The notes: generated from the letters alone by a model not told the origin. A DNA stretch of 64,000 nucleotides from an uncultured Prevotellaceae bacterium (GCA_902768105.1 CACXJZ010000023.1:1-64000); one strand, 5' to 3'. Positions 43,074 to 53,490 are shown, counted from the stretch's first letter. Numbers and translations are program-made.

Positions 43074-43661
43074 ATGATAAAGCGAATGAAAGTGGTTATG
43101 CTGCTGCTGACGGCAATGCTTGTCTGCAGCATGCATACACAAGCTCAGAACATGCCTGCAACGGCAAGGTTGGCCGACGACAACGGACAGCAGCAACTAT
43201 TTCTGAACACGGAACGGGCTGCCGGTGAGGACGAACCTGGGGGTGTGACCTCCGTATGGATCTATGATAAGCGACAGCAGAAGGTAACGCTCCTGCTGAC
43301 GAGCAATCCTGATGTCGAGGGTGCGTGGGACCGTATGGAGGATGGAAACACCGCCAGCGTGTCGCTGACGAAGGTGGCTGCTGCTGACAGGGCTTGGTTT
43401 GTGCCTGGTGAAGGGAAAATCATTGTTGAGGGCTGTCCTGATGCGCGCAACGTATGGTCGTATATCATTGACCTGCAGCAAAAGACGGTCTGTCAACTGT
43501 CATCGAACGCGGGCTTTGTAGGTTTCGCGGGCGAGGACGAGACATACGTCGTTATGCAGTCGTACCGTTACAACCCCGATCTAGAAGTGGGCGGCCGTTT
43601 CCCCGTGTTGCGTCTTTTCACGACCGACGGCCGCTTCTTCAAGGAGTTTGAGGTACGGTAA
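43074..43661 (+). CDS. Small secreted protein of unknown function
   Basis: A 195-residue exported protein with a signal peptide ending T-Q-A-Q; ATG at 43086 is an alternative start. The rest is predicted beta-rich, with repeated short strands such as V-W-I-Y-D-K-R and V-W-S-Y-I-I-D that could be blades of a small propeller. I do not recognise the family. As the last gene of the xylan enzyme operon, ending 7 bp from the convergent regulator gene, it may be linked to the pathway, but nothing in its sequence shows how. Confidence 0.65.
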   Translation: MIKRMKVVMLLLTAMLVCSMHTQAQNMPATARLADDNGQQQLFLNTERAAGEDEPGGVTSVWIYDKRQQKVTLLLTSNPDVEGAWDRMEDGNTASVSLTKVAAADRAWFVPGEGKIIVEGCPDARNVWSYIIDLQQKTVCQLSSNAGFVGFAGEDETYVVMQSYRYNPDLEVGGRFPVLRLFTTDGRFFKEFEVR

Positions 43662-43668
43662 GGCACGT

Positions 43669-46600
43669 TCATCGTCTGCTGTGTTCGCGCATGTAGTCGC
43701 GGGGTGACAATCCGTAGAAGCGTTTGAAGATTGTCGAGAACGACGCAGAGTTGTTGAAACCGCAGGCATACATGACCTCCGTGATGTTCATATTGTTGTT
43801 GGCCAGCAGATGAGCGGCCTGCTTCAATCGGATGTTACGGATGAAGTCGTGGGGGGTCTGACCCGTCAGTTCCTTCATTTTACGATGCAGGTGAACGCGG
43901 CTGATACCTACCTCGTCAGCAATGCCATCGACGCTAAGGTCTGAATTGCTCAGGTTCTTGTTGATGACCGTCATCACGCGTTCCAACAGCTTGTCATCAG
44001 GTGACTTGAGTTGCACATCATCCACTTTCTCCTCCAGCTGGTCGTTACGTGTGAACTTCAGTCGCAGCATACGGTGAGTATGGATGAGGTTGATGACGGT
44101 GCGGCGCAGAATGTCCATATTAAATGGTTTGACGATGTAGGCGTCTGCCCCTGTCTCAAGACCTTCCAGTTGGTCTTCGTCACGATTCTTAGCCGTCAGC
44201 AGAATGACGGGGATATGACTGGTGCCCGGATTGGCCTTTACCTTCGAGCAGAGCGTCTTACCATCCATCTCGGGCATCATGATGTCAGAGATGATCAGGT
44301 CAGGTAGCACCTTCAACACAGCCGTCAGTGCCTCGCGTCCGTTGACACAACTGGTAACCTCGTAATCGGCAGAGAGGGTGGTGGTCAAGTAGTTGAGAAT
44401 CTCCTGATCGTCCTCGGCAATGACGAGGCGTTGCTTGCGGTTGCTCTTCGGAACCTCTACTGTTTCAGTTGTTTCTGGTATTACTTCTTTTATCAGATTG
44501 GTCTCGGGTGTCTCTTCCTCTTGCTGCTCATGAACCAGTTCGTCAGGCGATAGGTGGGCGTGCCCCATAGGAATGGTCACCACAAACAAACAGCCCTTGC
44601 CATCCGTGTTGTTCTGCGCCGTTATCGTGCCGTGATGCAGCTCTACCAGCGAACGGGTGAGGTCGAGGCCGATGCCTGTGCCCACATTGCGGTCGTTGGA
44701 CGAAGAGGGGCTTTGGTAGAAGCGCTCAAAAATGCGGTCGAGCTTGTCGGCAGGAATGCCCTCGCCAGTATCATGGATGGAGATGGTGGCATGATTGTCG
44801 GTATGGGCGACGGTGATGCGTACTTCACCACCTGCAGGTGTAAATTTGAACGCATTGGAAAGCAAGTTCACGATAATCTTGTCGAAATTACCACGGTCAA
44901 TCCATACGGGCAACTGTTCGTCCTCGTGCTCATAAAGGAACTGCACGTTCTTCGCTTTTGCCTGCTGGGTAAAGAGTGTGAAGATGTCGCCCACAAAGCC
45001 GATGAGGTCAGTTTCACGCATACGCATCTGCATCTGTCCCTTATCAATCTTACGGAGGTCCATCATCTGGTTGATGAGGCCGAGTATTCGCTCTGCATTG
45101 CGCCGGATGGTCTCATAGACACCGCGACGCTGCGGGTCGTCGTCCTGCTTCATGAGCGAAAGCAGTGGCGAGACGATAAGTGTCATTGGCGTACGTATCT
45201 CATGGCTGATATTCATGAAGAAGCGCAGCTTGGCGTCGGCCATCTCCTCTGCATGAATATGCTCCTGCAGTCGTAAGTGGTCCTGTTCCTTGCGGCGGCG
45301 GTAGTTCAGGTAGGTCCAGACGGCAGCCAAGAGTAACAATATATATATAATGTACGCAAGAGTAGAACGGTACCAAGGGGCATGAATCACTACCTCGAAG
45401 CAGCGCTCAGGTGTCATAATGCCATTGCGTTCAGCCTTCACACAGAAGTGATAGGTGCCTGGCGGCATGTGTGTCAGCGTGATTTCATTGACACCTGGCT
45501 GTAGGCGCGAGAAGGTCTCGCCGTTGATGCTGTATAGATAGCTGATATGTTCAGGATTGTCAAAGGTGAGGGTAGAGAACTGCATGGTAAATGTGTTGTC
45601 ATGATAGGACAACTCGAAGCGGTTGGCACTCATCACGGTCGTGTCGCAAATTTGTGAGTCATCGGATAGGGTAGCGCTGGTGATGGGCTTGCGGTTTAGG
45701 ATGAAGGCCACCATGCTGACCTTGGCGTCCCACTTCGCCTGTTCGATGCGTTCGGGGTGGAACCATGTGATGCCGCCGATGCCGCCAAACAGCATGACCT
45801 CGCCCTCGCCCAAGTCAACAGTCCATGAGGCACCGTCGCTGAACTCGTTTGACTGCAGGCCGTTGTCGACGAAGAAGTTGCTCTTTTGGCCCGTCTTGGG
45901 ATCAAAGCAGCAGAGGCCGTGGTCGGTGGAAATCCAGAGATGTCCTTTCTTGTCCTGCTCGATAGAGGCGATGCCGTTGTCGGCCAGTCCTTTCTCCATT
46001 GTATATTGCTGAAGCTGACGGCTATGCAGGTCGTATTGGAAAAGTCCGTCGTTGGTACCAATCCAGAGTTGTCCGGCAAACTCCCTGGCTATGCGACAGG
46101 GCGTTCCATAGTTCAGGCAGTTCTTTCCGAAGGTGCTTGTCCAGCTGTCCTTCTCAATGTCGAGACAGCATGCTCCCATTGTGGTTGCTAGGTAGATGCG
46201 TTTCTCGTCAGGAGACAATGACATCTTTGAGATGTAGTCGTTAGTGATACTGTTCATCTCCGGACGGGTATCTGCATTTTCCTTCATGGTATAGGCCTTT
46301 TTCAGCTGTAGGGTGTTGAGGTCTATGCGCAATAGTCCCTGTCCCATCGTAGCCACCCAGAGGTCACCCCGCTTGGAGCTAGCAATGGAGAAGGCACTTG
46401 AAATTTGGTATTGCGGAAATTTGTGGTAAGCATTGCCGTTGGCGTCGAGATAGCCAAAGCCCTCACCCCAGGAGCCTACCCAGATGCGCCCGTCATTATC
46501 CTCGATAATGCTCATTACAGACGAGGGGACGCCTTCTGTGTAATGCTTTGTCAGACGGTGGTTGGAGTCAAGGCAGTAGAGCCCGTCCTTATCAGTACCA

Positions 46601-47670
46601 ACCCAGCAACGTCCCTTGCTGTCGATAATGGTACTGATGACGCAGGCCTGACCGATAACGTTGCGGGAGCCCAGCTTGTAACCCATGTAATCAAAGCCTG
46701 GTTCTTTGCCTGGCTGCATGAAGACGCCTTTCTGCAACATGCCTATCCAAATGTTGCCGCTGTCGTCTTCAATGATGGAATACACTTTACTCTTGCTGAG
46801 GTCAACCTCCGTGCTGAAGTAGGGGTTGTCAATGATTTCGCCCGTCTTCGGATTGTAGATGGCCAGTCCCTGACCGTCGTAACCCATCATGATTTGTCCG
46901 TCGCGCCTGCAATAGAGCGACGAGACGTGTTTGCCGGTAGTAATGTCAAGATGTTGGAACGTTCCTCCTTGACTGCGTACATACACGCCGTTCATGGTGG
47001 TTCCCACGTAGATGTTTCCCTGCAGATCCTCGCAGATGCGACGGGCTGTCCCTGACTGCTCGGGAGTGGTGAAATAGCTACGTGTAGTCTTTCCGTTGTA
47101 TTCAATCAGACCCTTGTCGTCAGAGACAATCCAGATGTTTCCCTGGCGGTCTTCTAGCAAGTCCTGTACGGTGTGGAGGTCTTTCAGCGCTCCGCCAATC
47201 TGATGGGCGTGCCTACGGTCGGTAATCTGTAGTAGTCCATGACCAGATGTTCCGGCTAGTATCTCGCCTGATTTCTTGAGGAGGAAACACGTCATGTAGC
47301 AGGAAACCACATGTCCGTTGAGGTCTTTTACCTCAACGTCTGTGAAGCGATTGCCGTCGTAGGTCTGCAGGGCACCAAACAAACCTAGATAGAACAAACC
47401 GTCATGGTCCTGGGTGATACAGTTCACATAATTGCTCGCCATACCGTCTTGACCATGGTTCTCTTTTTTTATGAACAGCGTCTGATAGCCGTCGTATTTG
47501 TTGAGTCCGTTTCGCGTTGCTGCCCATATAAAACCGTCGCGGTCCTGAAAGACCTGGCTCGTGTAACTACTTGACAGTTGATTGTCAGCATCAAACAACT
47601 TGCCCATTTGGGCATGTGAGTTCTGACAGGCAAAAAATACCATCAAAAATGATAGAACTTTACGTTTCAT
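43669..47670 (-). CDS. Hybrid two-component system regulator (HTCS) of the xylan locus
   Basis: A 1333-residue one-protein signalling system: signal peptide ending S-H-A-Q, two seven-bladed propellers of Reg_prop repeats (about 20-660), a Y_Y_Y domain (about 680-760), membrane segment (about 770-790), HisKA with N-I-S-H-E-I-R-T-P-M near 820, HATPase_c (D-T-G-E-G-I-P), receiver domain with phospho-acceptor Asp in S-D-I-M-M-P near 1128, and an AraC-type DNA-binding domain at the C-terminus. HTCS proteins bind oligosaccharide in the periplasm and switch on the adjacent polysaccharide locus; here that is presumably xylan-derived. The start at 47670 gives a good signal peptide; the frame up to 47709 runs into the promoter. 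Confidence 0.93.
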   Translation of the reverse strand: MKRKVLSFLMVFFACQNSHAQMGKLFDADNQLSSSYTSQVFQDRDGFIWAATRNGLNKYDGYQTLFIKKENHGQDGMASNYVNCITQDHDGLFYLGLFGALQTYDGNRFTDVEVKDLNGHVVSCYMTCFLLKKSGEILAGTSGHGLLQITDRRHAHQIGGALKDLHTVQDLLEDRQGNIWIVSDDKGLIEYNGKTTRSYFTTPEQSGTARRICEDLQGNIYVGTTMNGVYVRSQGGTFQHLDITTGKHVSSLYCRRDGQIMMGYDGQGLAIYNPKTGEIIDNPYFSTEVDLSKSKVYSIIEDDSGNIWIGMLQKGVFMQPGKEPGFDYMGYKLGSRNVIGQACVISTIIDSKGRCWVGTDKDGLYCLDSNHRLTKHYTEGVPSSVMSIIEDNDGRIWVGSWGEGFGYLDANGNAYHKFPQYQISSAFSIASSKRGDLWVATMGQGLLRIDLNTLQLKKAYTMKENADTRPEMNSITNDYISKMSLSPDEKRIYLATTMGACCLDIEKDSWTSTFGKNCLNYGTPCRIAREFAGQLWIGTNDGLFQYDLHSRQLQQYTMEKGLADNGIASIEQDKKGHLWISTDHGLCCFDPKTGQKSNFFVDNGLQSNEFSDGASWTVDLGEGEVMLFGGIGGITWFHPERIEQAKWDAKVSMVAFILNRKPITSATLSDDSQICDTTVMSANRFELSYHDNTFTMQFSTLTFDNPEHISYLYSINGETFSRLQPGVNEITLTHMPPGTYHFCVKAERNGIMTPERCFEVVIHAPWYRSTLAYIIYILLLLAAVWTYLNYRRRKEQDHLRLQEHIHAEEMADAKLRFFMNISHEIRTPMTLIVSPLLSLMKQDDDPQRRGVYETIRRNAERILGLINQMMDLRKIDKGQMQMRMRETDLIGFVGDIFTLFTQQAKAKNVQFLYEHEDEQLPVWIDRGNFDKIIVNLLSNAFKFTPAGGEVRITVAHTDNHATISIHDTGEGIPADKLDRIFERFYQSPSSSNDRNVGTGIGLDLTRSLVELHHGTITAQNNTDGKGCLFVVTIPMGHAHLSPDELVHEQQEEETPETNLIKEVIPETTETVEVPKSNRKQRLVIAEDDQEILNYLTTTLSADYEVTSCVNGREALTAVLKVLPDLIISDIMMPEMDGKTLCSKVKANPGTSHIPVILLTAKNRDEDQLEGLETGADAYIVKPFNMDILRRTVINLIHTHRMLRLKFTRNDQLEEKVDDVQLKSPDDKLLERVMTVINKNLSNSDLSVDGIADEVGISRVHLHRKMKELTGQTPHDFIRNIRLKQAAHLLANNNMNITEVMYACGFNNSASFSTIFKRFYGLSPRDYMREHSRR

Positions 47671-47697
47671 TCTTTGTTTTAGGTTACAAATATTTTG

Positions 47698-47729
47698 CAA
47701 AATTAGCACATTTCCCGCAAACCACCAAA
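47698..47729 (-). promoter_or_regulatory. Predicted promoter of the HTCS gene
   Basis: On the minus strand, TTTG (47726-47729), a 20-bp spacer and TAATTTTG (47698-47705) are a full consensus match, 27 bp before the start. Confidence 0.7.
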
Positions 47730-47768
47730 TTTCTGTTACAAATAATTAACTCCATGATACAAAAATTT

Positions 47769-47800
47769 TTGCTTTTATACATTATATATTGTAATTTTGC
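47769..47800 (+). promoter_or_regulatory. Predicted upstream promoter facing the SusC operon
   Basis: TTTG (47769-47772), a 20-bp spacer and TAATTTTG (47793-47800), followed by CACCCG, fully match the consensus. The sequence around it resembles the second promoter at 48167 (both end TTTGCACCC). A terminator-like hairpin lies about 50 bp downstream. Confidence 0.65.
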
Positions 47801-47853
47801 ACCCGTAATTTGTTTGTTTAGGTTAAATATAGTTAGTAGTTTTGGTATGAACA

Positions 47854-47882
47854 GGGGGCTGACGCGAGTCACCCCCCTTTTT
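47854..47882 (+). terminator. Terminator-like hairpin in the SusC operon leader
   Basis: GGGGG and CCCCC flank an inner TGAC-GCGA-GTCA stem, followed by five T. It lies 53 bp after the promoter at 47769-47800 and 345 bp before the SusC start. It could end a short RNA or act as an attenuator. Confidence 0.55.
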
Positions 47883-48166
47883 CGTCTCTGGCATTTACAA
47901 GACGTCTGCGTTTTGTTTGCCTCCATATGCATGGCGATACAGACAGCCGATAATTATCATGGATAATTTATGATCATCTCATCAAACTAATGTTATTTAA
48001 GATACATTTACGTTTCGTTTAGGACTATTAACGTAATACCGAGGACAGGCTGGTAAATCCTGAAATATACGTTGGAAATGCCCTAAATACTCACTAATAA
48101 TTAAAGAATGTTACAAAAATCAAAAACCATGTTACAATGAAAAAAGGAAATAATAATATATTATAG
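47883..48166. other. Gene-free leader between the hairpin and the SusC promoter
   Basis: No gene is visible. TTTAGG-type stretches occur at 47686, 47818 and 48019 (TTTAGGTTA, TTTAGGTTA, TTTAGGACT) and could be regulator-binding sites, but they are short and AT-rich. Confidence 0.4.
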
Positions 48167-48174
48167 TACCTTTG
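48167..48174 (+). promoter_or_regulatory. Probable -7 element of the SusC operon
   Basis: TACCTTTG followed by CACCCA lies 52 bp before the SusC start. No TTTG appears at -33, as expected for an HTCS-activated promoter. Confidence 0.6.
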
Positions 48175-48226
48175 CACCCAGAATTATACAAACAACCAAT
48201 AAAATTATGAATCAAAATCTGTCAAA

Positions 48227-51200
48227 ATGAAAAATCTAAAGCAGTTGATTAGACAGACCATTCCTACGATTGTGATGCTCTTTGCATGCAGCACCATGCT
48301 GTTTGCACAGGAAACTATCACCGTCAAGGGAACGGTTATTGACTCTAGCGGAGAACCGTTGATCGGTGCTACGGTCGCTGTGAAGGGAAAGCCTTCAGTG
48401 GTTACAGTAACAGACATTGACGGTAACTTCACTTTGTCGAAGGTTCCTTCGCAGTCTTCTACGCTCGTTTTCTCCTATGTGGGTATGAGTTCCCAAGAGG
48501 TGAAAGTCGGCAGTCGGCGTACTTTCAACATTACGCTGGCAGAAGACGCCATGATTGAAGAGGTCGTTGTTGTCGGTTACGGTCAGCAAAAGAAAGCCTC
48601 TGTTGTCGGTGCCATCTCCCAGACCACGGGTGAGGTACTTGAGCGTTCTGCAGGTATCGGTAGTGTCGGCGCAGCCCTCACAGGTAACCTGCCTGGTATT
48701 GCAACCATCGCCTCTACAGGACGTCCTGGTGAGGAGGACCCGCGAATTTACATTCGTGGTGCAGCAGCTTGGAACCAAGATGCTCAGCCTCTTATCCTCG
48801 TCGATGGTGTCAAGCGTGATATTCAGTCTGTTGACATCACGTCTGTGGCTACCGTTTCAGTGCTGAAGGATGCTTCTGCTACAGCCGTTTATGGTGTGGA
48901 AGGTGCTAATGGTGTTATTCTGATTACCACCAAGCGTGGTCAGGAAGGTAAGGCAAGAATTAACGTAGGCTTCAACGCCACCCTGAAGGCCGTGTCAAAG
49001 CTTCCGCGTAAGTATGACTCTTATGATGGTTATATGTTGCGCAACGAGGCTATTGAGCATGAGCTTGCCATCGGTGGTAGCGCTTCATGGGAGTTCTATC
49101 GTCCGCAGACCTTCATCAACCTCTTCCGTAATCAGGACAATACCGTCAAGCCGAACTTCTCAGTTGATGGTACTTATCTTGGCGACTACAGTCAGGCTGA
49201 GCGTTATGCCAACGTTGACTGGCAGGAGGAGATGTTCAAGGACTTCACTTTGTCTTATAACACGAACCTCAATATCTTAGGTGGTTCGCAGTATGTAAAG
49301 TATTTCGTTTCATTCGACTTCCAGAACGAGGGTGATATGACCAAGATATGGGATAACCGCCAAGGATATACGGGTGGTTACTCATACAATCGTTTGAATG
49401 TGCGTTCTAACCTGGACTTCCAGATTACGAAGACCACGCAGTTCAATGTAAGCCTTGCAGGTTCTAATGCTCAGAAGAAGTCTCCGCGTTTCTATTATGG
49501 TAACGATGGTGAGTTCTTCCAGCAGCAGAAGTGGGCCGGTGCCTATGGTATGGCTCCTAACCTCTTCCCTGTTCAGTTCTCTGACGGAGCCTGGGGTTAC
49601 TATCCATTGGTTTCCAATATCGAGAACTCTCCGCAGAGTGTGGCAACGTCTGGTTACGAGTTGCAGACCATTACACGTATCTTCACGGACTTCGTCCTCG
49701 AGCAGAAGCTTGATTTCATCACGAAGGGTCTGGTTGCACGCGGTACCATCTCTTGGGACAACAATTTCACCGAGGGTTCGCGTGGTATTTCTGACCTTCA
49801 CACCGTCAAGAGAGCATACATTCTTCCTGAAGATGGTCAGCTTATACGCGAAAATGATATTGATAATACTACTGGTTTTGACTTCTACGAGAGTCGTGAC
49901 TGGACCACTCAGGCAGGTAACATCAGTTCTACAGGCCGTGCCACGGAAATGTCGCTTCAGCTCTTCTGGGGCCGTCAGTTCGGTGACCATAACGTAACGG
50001 CAATGGGTAACTGGAAACGTCGTACCACACAATGGGGCTCAGAACTTGAGAACCGTCGTGAGGACTGGGTGTTCCGTACCACCTATGACTATAAGAGCAA
50101 GTATTTCGCTGAGTTCAACGGTGCGTACAACGGTTCACAGAAGTTCTCTCCGGACAACCGCTTCGTGTTCTTCTGTTCAGGAGCATTAGGTTGGATGTTG
50201 TCTGAAGAGCCCTTCATGAAGAAACTGAAGGACAAGGGAATCATTGACATGTTCAAGATCCGTGGTTCTATCGGTGAAATTGGTGATGATAACGCCGGTG
50301 AGCGCTGGGCTTACCTGACACGTTGGGAGGTAACAAACGGCGGTAATGGTTTCCCCATCAACTTGACTAATTCTAATAGCCCGTTCGTCGGATATAAGGA
50401 AGCAGCAGTTGCCGTTCCAGACCTCCGTTGGGCAACCGTATCGAAGAAGAACATCGGTTTTGACTACGCATTCCTCCATGGCATGTTCGCCGGTAGCTTC
50501 GACTACTTCCGTGACGACCGCTACGACATCTTTATTTCCGGTGCCGAGCGTTCCGTACCTTCATACTATGGTGCTGCCAAGACCCCAGATATCAACAAGG
50601 GTAAGATGAAGAACTACGGTTTTGAGTTTGACGTCCGCTTCAATAAGGTATTAAGTAATGGTATGCGTTTCTGGGTAAACGCCAACTATACATACGCACA
50701 CAACGAGATTATCCTGAAGGATGACCCCGAACTGATTCCAAGCTACCGCAAGAAGGCGGGCTATTCACAGGGTCAGTATATCTCGTTCATTGATAACGGC
50801 TTTATCGGCACGTATGATGAGCTCTACAGCGCGCCCGAGCGACAGAGTAACGATGCACAGGTGCTTATCGGTGACCACTACATCGTTGACTTCAATGGTG
50901 ATGGTATCGTTGACGAAACCAACGACCAGGCACCTTATGGTTACACTGGCAGCCCGGAACACACCTACAATGCCACCATCGGCTGGGAGTGGAACGGCTG
51001 GAGCATCTTTGCTCAGTTGTATGGTGTAACAGGCGTTACCCGTGATGTAGGTCTTGCTTCCTTTAACAATAAGCTGCTTACCGTATATGATAATGGTATG
51101 TGGTGGAACCCCGTCTATAATACTGGAGAGGTGGTCGTACCACGCTTCACCACTCAGGTTTCCTATAACGAGGGTACACAGTACCTCTATGACGGTTCCT

Positions 51201-51418
51201 ATTTCCGTCTGAAAAACGTGGAGATTGCCTACACATGGACGAAGGGCTGGATTAAGAAGCTTGGCTTCTCAAGTCTGAAGCTTTATGTAAATGGTAACAA
51301 CCTCTTCCTGGTAACCAAGATGCCTGACGACCGTGAGAGTAACTTCGGATACAGCGGCGGTGGCGGTGCATACCCGACCGTTAGACGCTTTAACTTCGGT
51401 TTCAAGCTTGACATTTAA
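48227..51418 (+). CDS. xusA: SusC-like TonB-dependent transporter (first pair)
   Basis: A 1063-residue outer-membrane transporter: signal peptide, carboxypeptidase-regulatory-like domain (about 28-110, T-V-K-G-T-V-I-D...G-A-T-V-A-V-K-G), TonB-box region (E-E-V-V-V-V-G-Y-G), plug (about 125-230) and beta barrel to the C-terminal F-K-L-D-I. It imports xylo-oligosaccharides together with its SusD partner. Gene order (SusC-SusD-SusC-SusD) matches the Prevotella xus cluster, on which the name rests. It is the first gene of the uptake operon. Confidence 0.93.
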   Translation: MKNLKQLIRQTIPTIVMLFACSTMLFAQETITVKGTVIDSSGEPLIGATVAVKGKPSVVTVTDIDGNFTLSKVPSQSSTLVFSYVGMSSQEVKVGSRRTFNITLAEDAMIEEVVVVGYGQQKKASVVGAISQTTGEVLERSAGIGSVGAALTGNLPGIATIASTGRPGEEDPRIYIRGAAAWNQDAQPLILVDGVKRDIQSVDITSVATVSVLKDASATAVYGVEGANGVILITTKRGQEGKARINVGFNATLKAVSKLPRKYDSYDGYMLRNEAIEHELAIGGSASWEFYRPQTFINLFRNQDNTVKPNFSVDGTYLGDYSQAERYANVDWQEEMFKDFTLSYNTNLNILGGSQYVKYFVSFDFQNEGDMTKIWDNRQGYTGGYSYNRLNVRSNLDFQITKTTQFNVSLAGSNAQKKSPRFYYGNDGEFFQQQKWAGAYGMAPNLFPVQFSDGAWGYYPLVSNIENSPQSVATSGYELQTITRIFTDFVLEQKLDFITKGLVARGTISWDNNFTEGSRGISDLHTVKRAYILPEDGQLIRENDIDNTTGFDFYESRDWTTQAGNISSTGRATEMSLQLFWGRQFGDHNVTAMGNWKRRTTQWGSELENRREDWVFRTTYDYKSKYFAEFNGAYNGSQKFSPDNRFVFFCSGALGWMLSEEPFMKKLKDKGIIDMFKIRGSIGEIGDDNAGERWAYLTRWEVTNGGNGFPINLTNSNSPFVGYKEAAVAVPDLRWATVSKKNIGFDYAFLHGMFAGSFDYFRDDRYDIFISGAERSVPSYYGAAKTPDINKGKMKNYGFEFDVRFNKVLSNGMRFWVNANYTYAHNEIILKDDPELIPSYRKKAGYSQGQYISFIDNGFIGTYDELYSAPERQSNDAQVLIGDHYIVDFNGDGIVDETNDQAPYGYTGSPEHTYNATIGWEWNGWSIFAQLYGVTGVTRDVGLASFNNKLLTVYDNGMWWNPVYNTGEVVVPRFTTQVSYNEGTQYLYDGSYFRLKNVEIAYTWTKGWIKKLGFSSLKLYVNGNNLFLVTKMPDDRESNFGYSGGGGAYPTVRRFNFGFKLDI

Positions 51419-51450
51419 TTATTCGTAATCCGTATAAATAGAATACTATT

Positions 51451-53487
51451 ATGAAATATTATAATAATATCAAATCCCTGTTGTGTGGTTCGCTGCTTCT
51501 GTTTGCCGGCGGTGCTACCCTTGTGTCTTGCACCGACTGGCTTGACAAGGACCCGGAGTCAATCGTGGCCGAGGATGAGGCGTTCAAGAACTTCCGCAAT
51601 TTCCAGGGATATATTGAGGAAATTTACAACCTGGTTCCCGATAAGCAGAAGGCTAACTACTGTACTTCTTGGAACTTTGGTGATGATGCGCTTCACAATC
51701 CTGAAGGCTATGCACACATGGACCATCAGGTCGATCTCGGCAACTACCGTAACTGGTGGACCAACAGCCAGTGCTGGTTGAATGGTGCCTGGGATTCTCT
51801 TTGGAAAAGCTCATGGTACAGCATCCGTAAGTGTAACATGGGTATTGCGAACATCAAGTCGCTTGTCGGAACAGATGAAGAGCGTAATCTGTTGCTCGGA
51901 CAGATGTATTTCTTCCGTGCATGGTGGCATTTCGAACTGATTTGCTACTTTGGAGGTCTGCCCTATGTCGATGAGGTTTATCCCGCAGATGCTATTCCCG
52001 AGTTGCCTCGTCTTTCCTTTCAGGAATGTGCAGACCGTTGCGCAGAGGATTTCGAGAGAGCATACGACCTCCTTCCCTGGGATTGGGACGAGACGCTTGC
52101 CGGTATGCAGACCTCAGGTTCGAACGACCTGCGTATCGATAAGTTCATGGCTCTCTGCTACCTGGGCAAGGTTTATCTCTGGGCCGGTTCTCCCCTCATG
52201 AAGGAGTTTGAGAAGACCAAGGATGGCGGTGTTGCCAAGCTGTTAGGTGCCAGCTCCAACGGTAAGACATACGATTATGACGTGGCTTACTGTAAGAAAG
52301 CTGCTGAGGCCTTTGGCAAGGCACTTGACATGGTAGCCAAAGGCGCTGTCAAGTACAAGCTCGTGGGCTTCAGATATTCTGACATCTACAACCACACGAT
52401 GGATGAGCATGCTGATAACTGTTACTCAGACATCTTCTATACCGTCAAACAGGACTGGAAAATGCCAGGTTCTACCGAGGCTATCTTCCGCGGTGCATTC
52501 CCGGGCGTAAACAGTGCTCCCTGGAACTGCGCAAAGCTTTTTGGTCCTAAGGTTGACGGTCTTGTGGAGCATGACAACATCATCCATCATCCTACAGCCA
52601 ACCTTGTTGACCAGTACGGTATGGCCAACGGACAGCCCATCTATCTGGTTAGAAACGGTCAGTATGTGCTGAACGAACTGTCTGGCTGGGATCCCGAGCA
52701 TCCTTTCCAGAACCGCGACCCGCGCTTCTATCATGACATCGTGTTCGACGGTTTCCACTATGTGCTCAACAGAGAAGGTATGACCGATGCCCAGAAGGCT
52801 CACGTCCTTGACTACTGCTCACTTTACACAGGTGGTGCCATGCGTGAGCTCGACCACGGAAGTGCTTCGGGTTATTTCATTCAGAAGTTGGTTCCTCACC
52901 AGTGTAACAAGGGTGACAAGTGGTATGAATGGGATTATCAGATTCAGACCTATATTCCTTATATGCGTCTTGCTGATGTATATCTGATGTATGCAGAGGC
53001 CAGGACTGCTATTGCAACGACCGTTAGCGATATTAAAGAAAGACCAACGTATTGCCCGACACTGTCGGCTGTAGAGGCCATCAACGTGCTTCGCGACCGT
53101 GTAAACACTGAGGACTTCCCCATGGAGCATGTACAGCCTAACGTGATGGATACCAAGGAGCACTTTATGGATGAGATACGCCGTGAGCGTGCCGTGGAGC
53201 TTTCCTTCGAAGGCTTCCGCTGGTGTGACCTGCAGCGTTGGCTCCTCCTGACCGAGGCTCCTTATACGGTGAAATACTCTCATGAGTTCGAACGTCTGGA
53301 AACGGATGACTGGTTCTATAGTAAGACGACCTTCGAGCCGATGCATGATCCAAAGGATGCCAAGGTAGGTAACTTCCATAAGGAAGATATCATCACCCGT
53401 CGTTTGGAGTCTAAGCATTACTGGTTCCCGCTTCCCGATGCTGATACCTATCTTTATAAGGGATTCCCCCAGAACCCGGGATGGTAA
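51451..53487 (+). CDS. xusB: SusD-like surface lipoprotein (first pair)
   Basis: A 678-residue RagB/SusD lipoprotein with lipobox V-S-C near residue 27. The N-terminal SusD-like domain and C-terminal RagB domain are both complete, with R-L-A-D-V-Y-L-M-Y-A-E-A and R-R-E-R-A-V-E-L-S-F-E-G-F-R near the end. It binds oligosaccharide on the cell surface and forms a lid on the SusC partner encoded 32 bp upstream. Length is normal for the family. The gap to the next gene is a heptad array. Confidence 0.92.
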   Translation: MKYYNNIKSLLCGSLLLFAGGATLVSCTDWLDKDPESIVAEDEAFKNFRNFQGYIEEIYNLVPDKQKANYCTSWNFGDDALHNPEGYAHMDHQVDLGNYRNWWTNSQCWLNGAWDSLWKSSWYSIRKCNMGIANIKSLVGTDEERNLLLGQMYFFRAWWHFELICYFGGLPYVDEVYPADAIPELPRLSFQECADRCAEDFERAYDLLPWDWDETLAGMQTSGSNDLRIDKFMALCYLGKVYLWAGSPLMKEFEKTKDGGVAKLLGASSNGKTYDYDVAYCKKAAEAFGKALDMVAKGAVKYKLVGFRYSDIYNHTMDEHADNCYSDIFYTVKQDWKMPGSTEAIFRGAFPGVNSAPWNCAKLFGPKVDGLVEHDNIIHHPTANLVDQYGMANGQPIYLVRNGQYVLNELSGWDPEHPFQNRDPRFYHDIVFDGFHYVLNREGMTDAQKAHVLDYCSLYTGGAMRELDHGSASGYFIQKLVPHQCNKGDKWYEWDYQIQTYIPYMRLADVYLMYAEARTAIATTVSDIKERPTYCPTLSAVEAINVLRDRVNTEDFPMEHVQPNVMDTKEHFMDEIRRERAVELSFEGFRWCDLQRWLLLTEAPYTVKYSHEFERLETDDWFYSKTTFEPMHDPKDAKVGNFHKEDIITRRLESKHYWFPLPDADTYLYKGFPQNPGW

Positions 53488-53490
53488 TTT

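Noticed and set aside
47684..47932. Short minus-strand frame in the HTCS-SusC gap
   Set aside because: It crosses the promoters and the hairpin and shows no protein features.
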